From Blautia sp. (GTDB lineage Bacteria; Bacillota; Clostridia; Lachnospirales; Lachnospiraceae), in contig JAFWGA010000044.1 in assembly GCA_017515325.1 (NCBI GenBank), positions 1 through 64,000 of the forward strand: 64,000 bases of DNA, in the 5' to 3' direction. Under the pieces are notes generated by a model. That model did not search any database. It was not told the origin of the DNA and was given only the letters and a program-made list of their open reading frames with translations. Of the stretch, positions 17,163 through 25,446 are shown piece after piece; the stretch's first letter is position 1, and the number at the start of each line of letters is the position of its first letter. The position numbers and the translations under genes are program-made.

Positions 17163-18175
17163 TCTCCTCCCTCCTTATCCACCACGCTCTTTATCTTCAT
17201 GGATCTGGTAGCCTGTATGGCAGCAACCGAAGCACCAAGAATAATGATGATACCAATAAAAACGTTCTGGTAATACACAGAAATCCCAACCATTGTCAGG
17301 GAGTTCTGTACCATGGCAAGCAGGAACGTACCCAGAATACAGCCTGTCAGAGATCCGTGGCCGCCGGTCAGACGGACACCGCCAAGAACGATGGCAGCGA
17401 TAACGATCATTTCACCGCCATAGTATTCCATGGGGGAACAGTTCTTACACATACAGGCATAACATAATCCGCCAATCACAGCCAACAGTCCGTTGACGAC
17501 AAAAATGCCGAAACGGATCTGATCCACCTTGAAGCCGGCTCTTCTGGCAGAAACTTCATCTCCGCCGATGGCATAAACCGCCCGGCCTACCATCGTATGG
17601 TTCAGTACCAGATAAACCAGAAGATACAGAATTACCATCACAAGAAAAGCCCCGTGGAGAGAAGCGCCAAGCGCCTTCTCCGTTTTCGCCACCTTAAGGA
17701 TATTCCAGTTGGCAAAATCCGCAAACTGAGCCGGGACATCAATCCTGACTCCTTTGAGTGCGCCAAAAGCAATACCATAGCATATGGTGGAGGTAGACAG
17801 GGTAACGATCAGGGAATTAAAACGGAATTTCACAATGAAAAACCCGTTGATACATCCGCAGACGGCTCCGATGGCCAGAGCGATCAGCACAAGGACAAAG
17901 GCAGGAAGCCCGGTAGTTTCGCCAAGCTTAAAGATGATATAGGTACTCATGCCGGCGATCATAGGAAACGAAACGTCTGCACCGGTGCTTACGAAAGCAA
18001 GCAGGGCACAGAGCGCGTAAATGGAGTTGACAATGATGGAACGAAGAAGATCCACCAGGTTGTTAGGCAGGAAGAATAACCCGGACTGCATATGAATCGT
18101 GATTGCGAGAACCAGGATGATGATCGCAACATACAATTCATTTTTTCCCAACAGTCTTTTTATTTTTTTACTCAC
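17159..18175 (-). CDS. Sugar ABC transporter permease, second subunit (RbsC/LsrC/RhaP type)
   Basis: This 338-residue permease of the same family contains ALCALLAFVSTGADVSFPM in place of the usual GGIDLS segment and ends its transport core with GGVRLTGGHGSLTG. It is only moderately like its neighbour, so the importer uses two different permeases, as in Lsr (AI-2), rhamnose and some polyol systems and unlike homodimeric RbsC. It starts at GTG 18175 behind GGAGGTGA. It overlaps the next permease gene by four bases. Confidence 0.88.
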   Translation of the reverse strand: MSKKIKRLLGKNELYVAIIILVLAITIHMQSGLFFLPNNLVDLLRSIIVNSIYALCALLAFVSTGADVSFPMIAGMSTYIIFKLGETTGLPAFVLVLIALAIGAVCGCINGFFIVKFRFNSLIVTLSTSTICYGIAFGALKGVRIDVPAQFADFANWNILKVAKTEKALGASLHGAFLVMVILYLLVYLVLNHTMVGRAVYAIGGDEVSARRAGFKVDQIRFGIFVVNGLLAVIGGLCYACMCKNCSPMEYYGGEMIVIAAIVLGGVRLTGGHGSLTGCILGTFLLAMVQNSLTMVGISVYYQNVFIGIIIILGASVAAIQATRSMKIKSVVDKEGGE

Positions 18176-18195
18176 GAATTGTCACCTCCTCCTCA

Positions 18196-19686
18196 TCACA
18201 TGATCGCTTCAGTCAGGCGTTCAGCAGTCAGGTCCCTGCCGGCAATCTCGCCGGACATCAGGCCGCCGCGCATCACAATTGTTCGGTCGCAAAGCCTGAC
18301 AACCTCAGCCAGGTCATCCGAAGCTACCAGTACAGCTACTCCGGTCGATGCCAGATCGCGCAGAAGCTGGTAGATATCATATTTTGCTCCGATATCCACG
18401 CCGACCGTCGGTCCGTTCAGGATCAGAACCTTTGGAGAGGTAGAAAGCCATTTTGCCAGTACCACTTTCTGTTGATTTCCACCGGAAAGCGTCTGTACAG
18501 GAAGCAGATGATCATCTGTCTTGACATGGATCTGCTGTACCCATTCTCCGGAATTTCCTTCCTGTGCCTTTCGATCCAGCAACAGGCCTTTTTTGAACTG
18601 ATCAAAATTAACCACCGTAATATTTTCCATGATGGAGACAGGCAAAAACAGGCCTTCCGTCAGTCGGTCTTCCGGGACCAGGGCAATTCCATTCATGGTT
18701 GCATCCTGCACCGAACGGATCTTCACAGCCTTTCCGTCTCTGAGGATCTGTCCGGAGCTGGCTTTTTCTATGCCAAACAGGGTGTTGCACAGCTCGCTTC
18801 TGCCGGAGCCGAGCTGTCCGGTGATGCCAAGGATTTCTCCTGGCTGTACTTTGAAAGAAACATGGGCAAATCCGGGACCGGAAAGATTGACAAGCTCCAT
18901 GGCAGGAACAGCCTGCTTCTGGATTCTGTCCTCTGCATGCTTGTCGTTGACATTGTCAAAATCGCGTCCGGTCATATAATGGGTAAATTCGTCTTCCGTC
19001 AGCGTAGCCATCGGTCCGGAATACACGTTTTCGCCTGAACGCATAATGGTGATGCTGTCCGATATATCATACATCTCATCCAGTTTATGCGAGACAAACA
19101 AAACCGTCAGACCCTGTTCCTTCAGACCGCGGATGATTTCAAACAGACGGTCAACCTCCTTTCTGGTCAAAGCCGTTGTCGGCTCATCCAGAATCAGGAA
19201 CTGTGCTTTGGCATAAATCGCACGGGCAATAGCAATCAGCTGCTTGGAAGCTACAGGCAGCTGCTCGACCCTGGCATCCAGATCCAGATCCAGGTCAAGG
19301 GTCTGCATGACCTTACGGGCAATCTCTCTTTGTTTTTTACGGCTGTATATTTTTTCTTTATTTGACAGGACTGTATTGATCGCCAGATTCTCCTGAACGG
19401 TCAGATTCGGAAAAACGGAAAGATCCTGATAAATAACCTGAATGCCAAGATCTATGGACAGAGCGGGATTCAGAGACGTGTAAACCTTGCCGTCGAATTC
19501 GATGGTGCCGGAATCCTGGGGTTGAAAGCCGGAGATTGCTTTGATGATCGTAGATTTTCCGCAGCCATTTTCGCCGGCAAGGCAGTGAACTTCTCCACGC
19601 TTTACATGCAGGTCAACATTTTGCAGGGCATGGACGCCGCCAAAGGATTTATTGATTCCTTTACAGCTCAAAATATAATCGGACAC
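18196..19686 (-). CDS. Sugar ABC transporter ATP-binding protein (RbsA/MglA-type, two ATPase domains)
   Basis: This 496-residue tandem ATPase energises the adjacent permeases. The N-terminal domain shows Walker A GENGCGKST, a Q-loop, the signature-region LPVASKQLIAIARA and Walker B FLILDEPT. The C-terminal domain has a degenerate Walker A (GQLGSGRSE), signature LSGGNQQK and a degenerate Walker B region (LILNGPTVGVD). This asymmetry is normal for the family. It starts at GTG 19686 behind GAGGAGG. The permease gene follows after 20 bases. A terminator-like hairpin and a palindromic repeat separate it from the upstream binding-protein gene. Confidence 0.9.
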   Translation of the reverse strand: MSDYILSCKGINKSFGGVHALQNVDLHVKRGEVHCLAGENGCGKSTIIKAISGFQPQDSGTIEFDGKVYTSLNPALSIDLGIQVIYQDLSVFPNLTVQENLAINTVLSNKEKIYSRKKQREIARKVMQTLDLDLDLDARVEQLPVASKQLIAIARAIYAKAQFLILDEPTTALTRKEVDRLFEIIRGLKEQGLTVLFVSHKLDEMYDISDSITIMRSGENVYSGPMATLTEDEFTHYMTGRDFDNVNDKHAEDRIQKQAVPAMELVNLSGPGFAHVSFKVQPGEILGITGQLGSGRSELCNTLFGIEKASSGQILRDGKAVKIRSVQDATMNGIALVPEDRLTEGLFLPVSIMENITVVNFDQFKKGLLLDRKAQEGNSGEWVQQIHVKTDDHLLPVQTLSGGNQQKVVLAKWLSTSPKVLILNGPTVGVDIGAKYDIYQLLRDLASTGVAVLVASDDLAEVVRLCDRTIVMRGGLMSGEIAGRDLTAERLTEAIM

Positions 19687-19716
19687 TGACTGCCCTCCTC
19701 TCTGTTATGAAATTTT

Positions 19717-19758
19717 TAAAAAAAGCTGCCGGACTGCATTTATCCAGCCTGGCAGCAT
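19717..19758 (-). terminator. Attenuating terminator between binding-protein and ATPase genes
   Basis: Read on the minus strand, GCTGCC pairs with GGCAGC, continued after one mismatch by a GGCTG/CAGTC inner stem, and a run of seven T residues follows. It sits inside the operon, downstream of the sugar-binding protein gene, so it should partly stop transcription and leave the binding protein in excess. Confidence 0.75.
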
Positions 19759-19760
19759 TA

Positions 19761-19855
19761 TATCCCAGAGCAGCGTAATGATATTTTTCCGACTAACGTC
19801 GGAACGCGGCTCGGGGAGGGGGTAGAGGTGCGGCTACGCCTCCCTCTACCCTATT
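19761..19855 (+). repeat. Palindromic intergenic repeat, family 1, copy A
   Basis: This is a 95-base element nearly identical to the one at 22,376-22,469. It contains TTCCGAC-TAAC-GTCGGAA, an outer pair GAGC(A)GCGT/ACGCGGCTC with one mismatch in this copy, and a second hairpin GGGTAGAGG...CCTCTACCC. It lies in the operon between the binding-protein stop and the terminator before the ATPase gene. Confidence 0.8.
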
Positions 19856-19886
19856 CATCTATGTTTCCTGAAGAAGCGGGCAAAAA

Positions 19887-20960
19887 TCAGAACAGATCGT
19901 CTACGTTCTCAGCGGTACCGATGCAGGGGGCATTTCCGATCAGGCAGTTGTTATCGCCAACAACCAGGTTGACGGACTCATAACCGGGGGCTTCGCCGCC
20001 GTCAGAAAGATCTGAGCCCTGGCCTACTTCAACACCAGTCAGAACATCATAAGCACACAGGCAGGCAACATAACCGGAAAGAGCCGGATCCCATGTGGTA
20101 ACGGAATAAATCTGGCCAGCCTTCAGCTCATCTGCATAGGATGACGGAACACCTGCAGCGATGATCTTGACCTGGTCTTCCAGTCCGAGTTCCACGACAG
20201 CCTGGGATACGCCACCGGCGTCTGTGGAGCAGTGGCAGATAAATCCGACAAGATCCGGGTTGCTCTTCAGAACCTGCTTGGCCTGCTCATAAGCAGTGGT
20301 AGTGGATTCCTGGGACTCACAGGTAGGAACCTCGTCGTTGATCAGCTCAAGGCCGGGAGCCTTTTCCTTGAGATACGCATACTCAGCATTCGCATAGTCC
20401 ATATGAGTGATGGAGGTGGTATATCCGACCATGATCGCATACTTGCCTTCGCCGCCGGTGGACTCGATCAGGGCATTCGCCATTGCCTCGGCATACTGCT
20501 CGGTGTTGAATGCCTCAGTGTCGTACAGGCAGTTGGTCAGATTGGAAGCCTCATGACCGATGATTACGACGCCGCTGTCAAGAGCACTCGCGAAAGACTC
20601 CTCAAGTGCGCTGGCATCGTTGGGAACAATGATGATGGCATCATAGTCCTGAGTCAGGAGGGAATCGATGATCTCAAGCTGAGAAGCAGCATCTGTGGTA
20701 GCCGGGAACTGTACGCTTGCATCGATACCATAATTCTCACCAAACTTGGTAACGCCTTCCTCCAGGCGGGAGAACCACTCGGCAACACCCTTGACGACTA
20801 CAGCCATCTTAAACTCAGAAGGATCTTTCTCTGAAACGAAATCAGCCGGATCATAGCCATTTTTGACCTCATAGCCTTCCGGAAGTGCCATTACGGTGAC
20901 GCTCATAGCTGCGGCGGTGATCACAGCCAGGCCTGCTGCAAAGAGTTTCCTGAAATTCAT
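19887..20960 (-). CDS. Sugar-binding protein of ABC transporter (Lsr/Rha-type, periplasmic-binding-protein-like I)
   Basis: This is a 357-residue extracytoplasmic solute-binding protein. A signal peptide (LFAAGLAVITAAAMSVTVMA, no lipobox cysteine) is followed by a two-lobe sugar-binding fold: AVVVKGVAEWFSRLEEG, DAIIIVPNDASAL, VVIIGHEASN, and a C-terminal VTTWDPALSGY. The WDP..SG segment and the two-permease context resemble LsrB/RhaS-type binding proteins. Substrate is unknown; its operon ends with an allulose epimerase, so a ketose is the best guess. With no lipobox the protein may be retained another way. It starts behind AAGGAGG and a consensus promoter with an operator. Confidence 0.85.
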   Translation of the reverse strand: MNFRKLFAAGLAVITAAAMSVTVMALPEGYEVKNGYDPADFVSEKDPSEFKMAVVVKGVAEWFSRLEEGVTKFGENYGIDASVQFPATTDAASQLEIIDSLLTQDYDAIIIVPNDASALEESFASALDSGVVIIGHEASNLTNCLYDTEAFNTEQYAEAMANALIESTGGEGKYAIMVGYTTSITHMDYANAEYAYLKEKAPGLELINDEVPTCESQESTTTAYEQAKQVLKSNPDLVGFICHCSTDAGGVSQAVVELGLEDQVKIIAAGVPSSYADELKAGQIYSVTTWDPALSGYVACLCAYDVLTGVEVGQGSDLSDGGEAPGYESVNLVVGDNNCLIGNAPCIGTAENVDDLF

Positions 20961-21006
20961 TTGGATGTCCTCCTTAAATAAAGAAAATTAGTGTATCGTA
21001 TCTCAA

Positions 21007-21028
21007 AAAGCTTTCACCGGAAAGCTTT
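21007..21028. promoter_or_regulatory. Operator-like inverted repeat, probable LacI-family site
   Basis: A perfect 9-bp inverted repeat, AAAGCTTTC-ACCG-GAAAGCTTT, lies in the divergent region between the binding-protein gene (minus) and the lacI-type gene (plus). It falls about 30 bases downstream of the predicted minus-strand -10 box, a typical position for repression by a local LacI regulator. Confidence 0.7.
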
Positions 21029-21056
21029 AAGATTCGCCGGGTAATCCTTTACTCAT

Positions 21057-21084
21057 ATTATACAGCATTTTTTCGGAATGTCAA
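21057..21084 (-). promoter_or_regulatory. Consensus promoter of the first ABC importer operon
   Basis: On the minus strand TTGACA (21084-21079), a 16-base spacer, then TATAAT (21062-21057). Both boxes are perfect. The operator at 21007-21028 lies just downstream. Confidence 0.85.
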
Positions 21085-21224
21085 TCATTATCAGTCTTGC
21101 ACATGTTACAATTATGCCCTTGTTCTATTGTGCAAAATGACAATGAATCTGATCCGGGATGGCAGGATTACCCTACGAGCCTGTCCGACTTACCTTTATA
21201 CAGGAACAAATCTACCTTTCATGC

Positions 21225-21253
21225 TTGAAATAGGACATGCTTCTGGTTATAAT
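21225..21253 (+). promoter_or_regulatory. Promoter of the LacI-type regulator gene
   Basis: TTGAAA at 21225-21230, a 17-base spacer, then TATAAT at 21248-21253, giving a leader of about 85 bases before ATG 21346. Confidence 0.75.
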
Positions 21254-21345
21254 AATGACTGCTCAGAGATGAGCGCGTACCCAGAAAGCAACCTGCACAC
21301 CAGTACAGTCAACTTGATATTTGCTTTAGGAGGTCAAATCCCCAT

Positions 21346-22344
21346 ATGAAAAAACACCAAGTATCTGTGAAAGAGATTGCACAACTTGCAGGCACTTCTA
21401 CCGCAACCGTTTCCCGGGTTTTAAATCAAAACGGACGGTTCTCAAAAGAAACGGAAGAGAGAGTACGGAAAGTCATTGCCGAGACAGGATATCAGCTGAA
21501 TCCTCTGGCCAGAAGCCTGCGTACCACACACAGCAATATTATCGGTATCCTTGTGCCTGATATAGGGTATGAATTCTACGGCACGATTACAAAGAAAATT
21601 CAGGAAACCCTGATGGAGAATGATTATATGGCTCTGGTCAGCAATACCGGAGAAAACCTGGAGCAGGCTGCGCAATATGTTCAGATTTTCAAGAACTACA
21701 ACGCTGACGGAATCATATATATCGGGAATAATGAGATTACAGAACTGCCTGAGCTTCCCATCGTTTATGTAGACCGGGATCCCAGAGATGCTCAGGATAT
21801 GACAGAAGAAAATTACACCCTGATCGAATGTGATAATATCCAGGGGGGGTATCTGGCAGGAGAGGAGCTGATCCGCAAGGGCTGCCGCCATATAGCCTAT
21901 ATCGTTTTTGACCAGACGGTGTCCACCCACAGAAAAAGGCTGCAGGGACTTCGCTCGGCTCTGTCAAAAGCTGACCTGGATATTTCAGATCAGTATATTA
22001 TTACAACCGGGAGCTTTTTGATAGAGGAAGGCTTTGCGGCTGTGAAGCAGCTGATGACCAGCCACCCGGATGTTGACGGTATTTTTTTTTCCTCGGATTC
22101 CCTGGCCTTCGGTGGCCTGCGCTATCTCAACCAGGCTGGTTTTTCCGTACCCGGACAGGTCAAACTGATCGGTTTTGACGATCATTCCACCAGTTCCGTG
22201 ATCGGCCTGACAACGATCCGCCAGCCTGTATCTGAAATTGGTCTGCAGGCCGGACTCCGAATGGTCCGCATGATTGCAGGCGAAGAAATCCACAGACAGC
22301 GCCGCCGGCTCCCTGTAGAACTGGTTGTACGGGGGACAACGTAA
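21346..22344 (+). CDS. LacI-family transcriptional regulator
   Basis: This is a 332-residue repressor-type protein. The N-terminal helix-turn-helix reads VSVKEIAQLAGTSTATVSRV, followed by the hinge helix region NPLARSLRTT, then a periplasmic-binding-protein-like sensor domain (IIGILVPDIGYEF..., DGIFFSSDSLAFGGL, LIGFDDHSTSSV, TTIRQPVSEIG). It is divergently transcribed from the first ABC importer operon and most likely controls it through the 21,007 inverted repeat, with a sugar or sugar phosphate as inducer. AGGAGGT precedes the ATG by 11 bases. Family repeat copy B follows its stop. Confidence 0.9.
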   Translation: MKKHQVSVKEIAQLAGTSTATVSRVLNQNGRFSKETEERVRKVIAETGYQLNPLARSLRTTHSNIIGILVPDIGYEFYGTITKKIQETLMENDYMALVSNTGENLEQAAQYVQIFKNYNADGIIYIGNNEITELPELPIVYVDRDPRDAQDMTEENYTLIECDNIQGGYLAGEELIRKGCRHIAYIVFDQTVSTHRKRLQGLRSALSKADLDISDQYIITTGSFLIEEGFAAVKQLMTSHPDVDGIFFSSDSLAFGGLRYLNQAGFSVPGQVKLIGFDDHSTSSVIGLTTIRQPVSEIGLQAGLRMVRMIAGEEIHRQRRRLPVELVVRGTT

Positions 22345-22375
22345 GGCTGCTTAGGGAAATCAGCCATTTCCTTCT

Positions 22376-22469
22376 TATCCCAGAGCCGCGTAATGGAATT
22401 CTTCCGACTAACGTCGGAACGCGGCTCGGGGAGGGGTAGAGGTGCGGCTGCGCCTTCCTCTACCCTATT
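22376..22469 (+). repeat. Palindromic intergenic repeat, family 1, copy B
   Basis: This is a second copy of the 95-base element at 19,761-19,855, roughly 90 percent identical by eye. Here the outer arms GAGCCGCGT/ACGCGGCTC pair perfectly around the inner TTCCGAC/GTCGGAA hairpin, and GGGTAGAGG/CCTCTACCC forms the second hairpin. It sits between the convergent lacI-type and VOC genes. Confidence 0.8.
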
Positions 22470-22472
22470 CCG

Positions 22473-22862
22473 TTACATAATCTGATATATTTCCAGATGC
22501 TCTCCGTCAGGGCCTCTGAAGGCTTGATATTTCACTCCGTTCTCAAATACGTTGTGGTCAAAATAAATCTCATCTTCAAAAACAATCCCTTTGGCCTTCA
22601 GTTCACTGCTGACCTGCTCTATATCGTCTACCTGCATGGCCATATGGTCAAACAGGCCATCCTTGCGGTCCATCCAGTTCTTGTGCTGAATGAGCTCATA
22701 GACAGCATCCCCTGATTTCATAAAAGCCAGCTTGTCACCTGTTTCATTGGTAAACTCGCAGACGCAGGTAAAACCCAGAACATCCTGATAAAACTGCTTC
22801 GAGCGTTCAATATCTTTGATATATAACCCAACATGGGCAAATGTTATGACTTTTTTTGACAT
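22473..22862 (-). CDS. VOC-superfamily (glyoxalase/lyase-fold) protein
   Basis: This 130-residue single-domain vicinal-oxygen-chelate protein is built from two beta-alpha-beta-beta-beta modules: FAHVGLYIKDIERSKQFYQDVLGF and DHMAMQVDDIEQVSSELKAKGI. Likely metal ligands are the His of FAHVG, a Glu of YELIQH, the His of DHMAM and the Glu of HLEIYQ. Functions range from glyoxalase I to epimerase or dioxygenase, so it is named only by fold. I start it at ATG 22862 (AGGGA upstream). The frame extends to 22982 through a tandem repeat and dispersed repeat, which is unlikely to be coding. It may detoxify methylglyoxal arising from sugar breakdown, by inference. Confidence 0.78.
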   Translation of the reverse strand: MSKKVITFAHVGLYIKDIERSKQFYQDVLGFTCVCEFTNETGDKLAFMKSGDAVYELIQHKNWMDRKDGLFDHMAMQVDDIEQVSSELKAKGIVFEDEIYFDHNVFENGVKYQAFRGPDGEHLEIYQIM

Positions 22863-22880
22863 AGCGATATCCCTTATCAT

Positions 22881-22910
22881 CATATTGGAAACAAACATAT
22901 TGGAAACGAA
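22881..22910 (-). repeat. Tandem 15-bp duplication upstream of the VOC gene
   Basis: CATATTGGAAACAAA (22881-22895) is followed directly by CATATTGGAAACGAA (22896-22910), one mismatch. It lies just upstream of the VOC start codon on the minus strand and may be a small duplication or paired binding site. Confidence 0.6.
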
Positions 22911-22938
22911 CACATACTTGCGCTTTGATTTGTTACCC

Positions 22939-22991
22939 GCGCCGCCTCTGGCGGCATATTTCCTTAGCAAATCCGTGCACATCCTGCCGGA
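22939..22991 (+). repeat. Palindromic intergenic repeat, family 2, copy A
   Basis: These 53 bases match 30,528-30,580 with five differences and no gaps. The core is GGCGGCATATTTCCT...AGCAAATCCGTG. The ends GG(C/T)GG and GCCGGA allow an imperfect hairpin. Confidence 0.75.
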
Positions 22992-22994
22992 GGC

Positions 22995-23033
22995 TTATCG
23001 TCAACGACAAATTATTTATGTCGTTGACGATAA
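22995..23033. repeat. Perfect 15-bp inverted repeat after the FGGY kinase gene
   Basis: TTATCGTCAACGACA (22995-23009) and TGTCGTTGACGATAA (23019-23033) are exact inverse complements over a 9-base AT loop. It begins three bases beyond the kinase stop codon on the minus strand. There is no T run, so it may stabilise the mRNA 3' end, act as a weak terminator, or be a protein site. Confidence 0.75.
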
Positions 23034-23035
23034 CA

Positions 23036-24379
23036 TCAGTTCTGCATCTCCCTGGCCAGTTTCCATGTCAGGGATGCCCCGCAGGCTGCTTCTTCCTCAT
23101 ATCTTGCCAGCTCCAGCTTAGCGTGAAACATCTCAGAAAAGATTTCCTGCAATATCTGATTGCGCCGGGCACCATTTCCGGAGGCAACCAGTTTTTCCGC
23201 ACCGATTTGTGTTCCTGCCTGAATCTTCTCATAGAAACCATATAATTCCCTGGAGATTCCCTCCAGTATTCCATAGGTCAGACCAGCCGGACTGAAATTG
23301 TCTTCACTCAGGTTGCTGATCGATCCCCGAACGGACGGATCGCTTCGGGTCCCCTGAAACCGCGTATCCACAGCCAGCCTGTCCTCTTTTCTTTTCTCGG
23401 CGCCTTTCAAAGCCAGCCTGTTGAGAACAGCATACTGGGACTCCTTCCCATATCCGGCTTCCTCCATATATTGCCTGAAAAAGCTTTCCAGAATAGCGTA
23501 TGCTCTCCCTCCACACAAACTGGAGCCTGCCAGCAGATAGGTTCCTTTTGCCAGCGGTCGGGCTTCAATCCCGTCCGTCTCAAAATACTGGTCTGATAAG
23601 ACGGATAGCTGGCTGCCGGTTCCTACATTGAGGAGCAGAGTATTCTTTTTCATTCCCACTGACCCCAGAAAGCTGGCCTGGTTGTCCCCGAGTGCTACGG
23701 TGACAGGCTTTCCCCGATAAGTCCCCAGAATTTCAAAATCCTCTGCCACCTCCGGCAGTACGGCTGGGTCTGCGCCCATGTCCTTCAGCTTTTCCGTTTC
23801 AAAGCGCATCGTACGGGCATTGAAAAAGCCCATGCTGGCCGCCATGCTGATGTGTACCAATGGTGTCTTTCTGCCGGTTAGCTGCATCCCCAGATAATCA
23901 GGAATGGTGCAGATCTTTCTGGCTTCTTTCGGAACCAGTCCATGCATGCTCTGATACAGATGCGTCACCAAGCCATACCCTGTCGCGGCTTTCAGACCGG
24001 TTTTTTCATAGATGCACTCTGTCAGAGTCTTTCCCTTCTCCGGAAGATTTCCCCTCTGATCCTGCCAGGTATATAGAGGGCTTTCTGCTTCCCCTTCCGA
24101 GTTCAGATAGACAATCCCGTGCATCTGGCCGGTCAGTCCGATTGAAGCAATTTCCGGATAAGATTCTAGAAGCTGATCCAGTACTTCCCTGGCCTTGCGG
24201 ATTATGATCTCAACATTTTGTATTCTTTCCCAGTCATTTTCAGTATGGATAAAGCTTCCGTTTTCAACGGTTATGGAATCCAACAGCCTGTTTTCGGCAT
24301 CGTCCATCACCACGGCGCTGATGGTTGTCGTCCCGATATCAATTCCGGCAAACTGCAAGGCCGTCTCCCCCTTTCGCAT
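23036..24379 (-). CDS. FGGY-family carbohydrate kinase, sedoheptulokinase-like
   Basis: This 440-residue cytoplasmic sugar kinase of the actin-like ATPase fold would phosphorylate a ketose or polyol after import. It shows the phosphate-1 loop AGIDIGTTTISAV, the substrate loop GLTGQMHGIVYL, the phosphate-2 block LLLNVGTGSQLSV and the adenosine region LVASGNGARRNQIL. The general shape, and the GQMHG plus WQDQRG signatures, resemble sedoheptulokinases rather than xylulokinases or glycerol kinases. The ATG at 24379 lies ahead of GGGGGAG, so the real start may be TTG 24358, which gives a normal family N-terminus (LQFAGIDIGTTT). It is followed by the perfect 15-bp hairpin. Confidence 0.85.
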   Translation of the reverse strand: MRKGETALQFAGIDIGTTTISAVVMDDAENRLLDSITVENGSFIHTENDWERIQNVEIIIRKAREVLDQLLESYPEIASIGLTGQMHGIVYLNSEGEAESPLYTWQDQRGNLPEKGKTLTECIYEKTGLKAATGYGLVTHLYQSMHGLVPKEARKICTIPDYLGMQLTGRKTPLVHISMAASMGFFNARTMRFETEKLKDMGADPAVLPEVAEDFEILGTYRGKPVTVALGDNQASFLGSVGMKKNTLLLNVGTGSQLSVLSDQYFETDGIEARPLAKGTYLLAGSSLCGGRAYAILESFFRQYMEEAGYGKESQYAVLNRLALKGAEKRKEDRLAVDTRFQGTRSDPSVRGSISNLSEDNFSPAGLTYGILEGISRELYGFYEKIQAGTQIGAEKLVASGNGARRNQILQEIFSEMFHAKLELARYEEEAACGASLTWKLAREMQN

Positions 24380-24415
24380 TTAGGCCTGAAGCAGATATCT
24401 GCTCTGGCTTATGGT

Positions 24416-25381
24416 TTATTTTCTGCTGCTTGCACCAAAGAAGCGGTCCAGAGTCACGGCCAGGATGATCAGGATACCCATAGCGATCTGCTGATAATAA
24501 GAGGAAAGGCCGACCATATTCAGTCCGTTATTGATTACGCCAATGATAATCGCTCCGATGACGACCTTCCATACGGTTCCCTGTCCTCCGAAGAAAGAAG
24601 TCCCGCCGATGATGACAGCCGCAATGGCAAAAGTCTCATAACCGGTACCTGCATTCGGCTCAGCCGAACCCAGTCTTGCGATATTGACCATTCCGGCGAG
24701 GGCTGCGCATACGCTGGAAAGAACAAAGCATAAGAGACGATGCTGTTTGGTCGTAATACCGGCATAATAGGCTGACATCGGATTACCGCCCAATGCGTAA
24801 ATATTCCTTCCTGCCTTTGTCTTTGTGGTAAAGAAGATCATGATAACCGCCACAACCAGGGCGATCACGATTGGCATCGGTACGACTCCTCCGATCTTTC
24901 CGGCTACGGATTTCATAAATCCCACAGAAATACCGGATACCGAACGGGCGTTGGACAGAATATATGTCAGACCTCGCAATACGGACTGCATGCCCAGGGT
25001 AATGATAAAAGGAGGCAGATTGGTAACATTGATCAGAGTTCCGTTTAACGCGCCGATCATAGCGCCAAAAATAATAATACCGACAAGCACTGCGAGAATC
25101 GGGTGCCATCCTGTAACCATCAGCTTCGCGCAGACAACGCCTGTCAGCGCCATCGTGGAGCTGACGGAAAGATCAATTCCTCCCAGAATAATGCCAAAAA
25201 ACTCGCCGCATGCCAGAAGAATATAGATGGCGCTCTGCTCGATAATCTTGATATAGTTGTTGACACTCATAAAAGCCTTGGGCTTCAGGGCACTGAATAC
25301 AATGACCATCAGCAGAAGGATTGCGACTGTACTGTAAGCACTCCAGTAATCGTTAAATGTCTTTTTTGATTTTGTTCTCAT
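24416..25381 (-). CDS. Sugar ABC transporter permease (RbsC/AlsC type)
   Basis: This 321-residue permease has the usual hydrophobic helices and the motifs CGEFFGIILGGIDLSVSS and GGTSFFGGQGTVW. Unlike the first importer there is only one permease gene, so it should work as a homodimer as in ribose and allose systems. I place the start at ATG 25381 because AAGGAG lies nine bases upstream; the frame itself extends to 25408. Cotranscribed with the ATPase gene upstream and the kinase gene downstream. Confidence 0.88.
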   Translation of the reverse strand: MRTKSKKTFNDYWSAYSTVAILLLMVIVFSALKPKAFMSVNNYIKIIEQSAIYILLACGEFFGIILGGIDLSVSSTMALTGVVCAKLMVTGWHPILAVLVGIIIFGAMIGALNGTLINVTNLPPFIITLGMQSVLRGLTYILSNARSVSGISVGFMKSVAGKIGGVVPMPIVIALVVAVIMIFFTTKTKAGRNIYALGGNPMSAYYAGITTKQHRLLCFVLSSVCAALAGMVNIARLGSAEPNAGTGYETFAIAAVIIGGTSFFGGQGTVWKVVIGAIIIGVINNGLNMVGLSSYYQQIAMGILIILAVTLDRFFGASSRK

Positions 25382-25446
25382 CTCGTTTGCTCCTTGTCCT
25401 TCTCTCAATCTCTATTCATATCGTAAACGGATCAGGTTTTCTGCTG

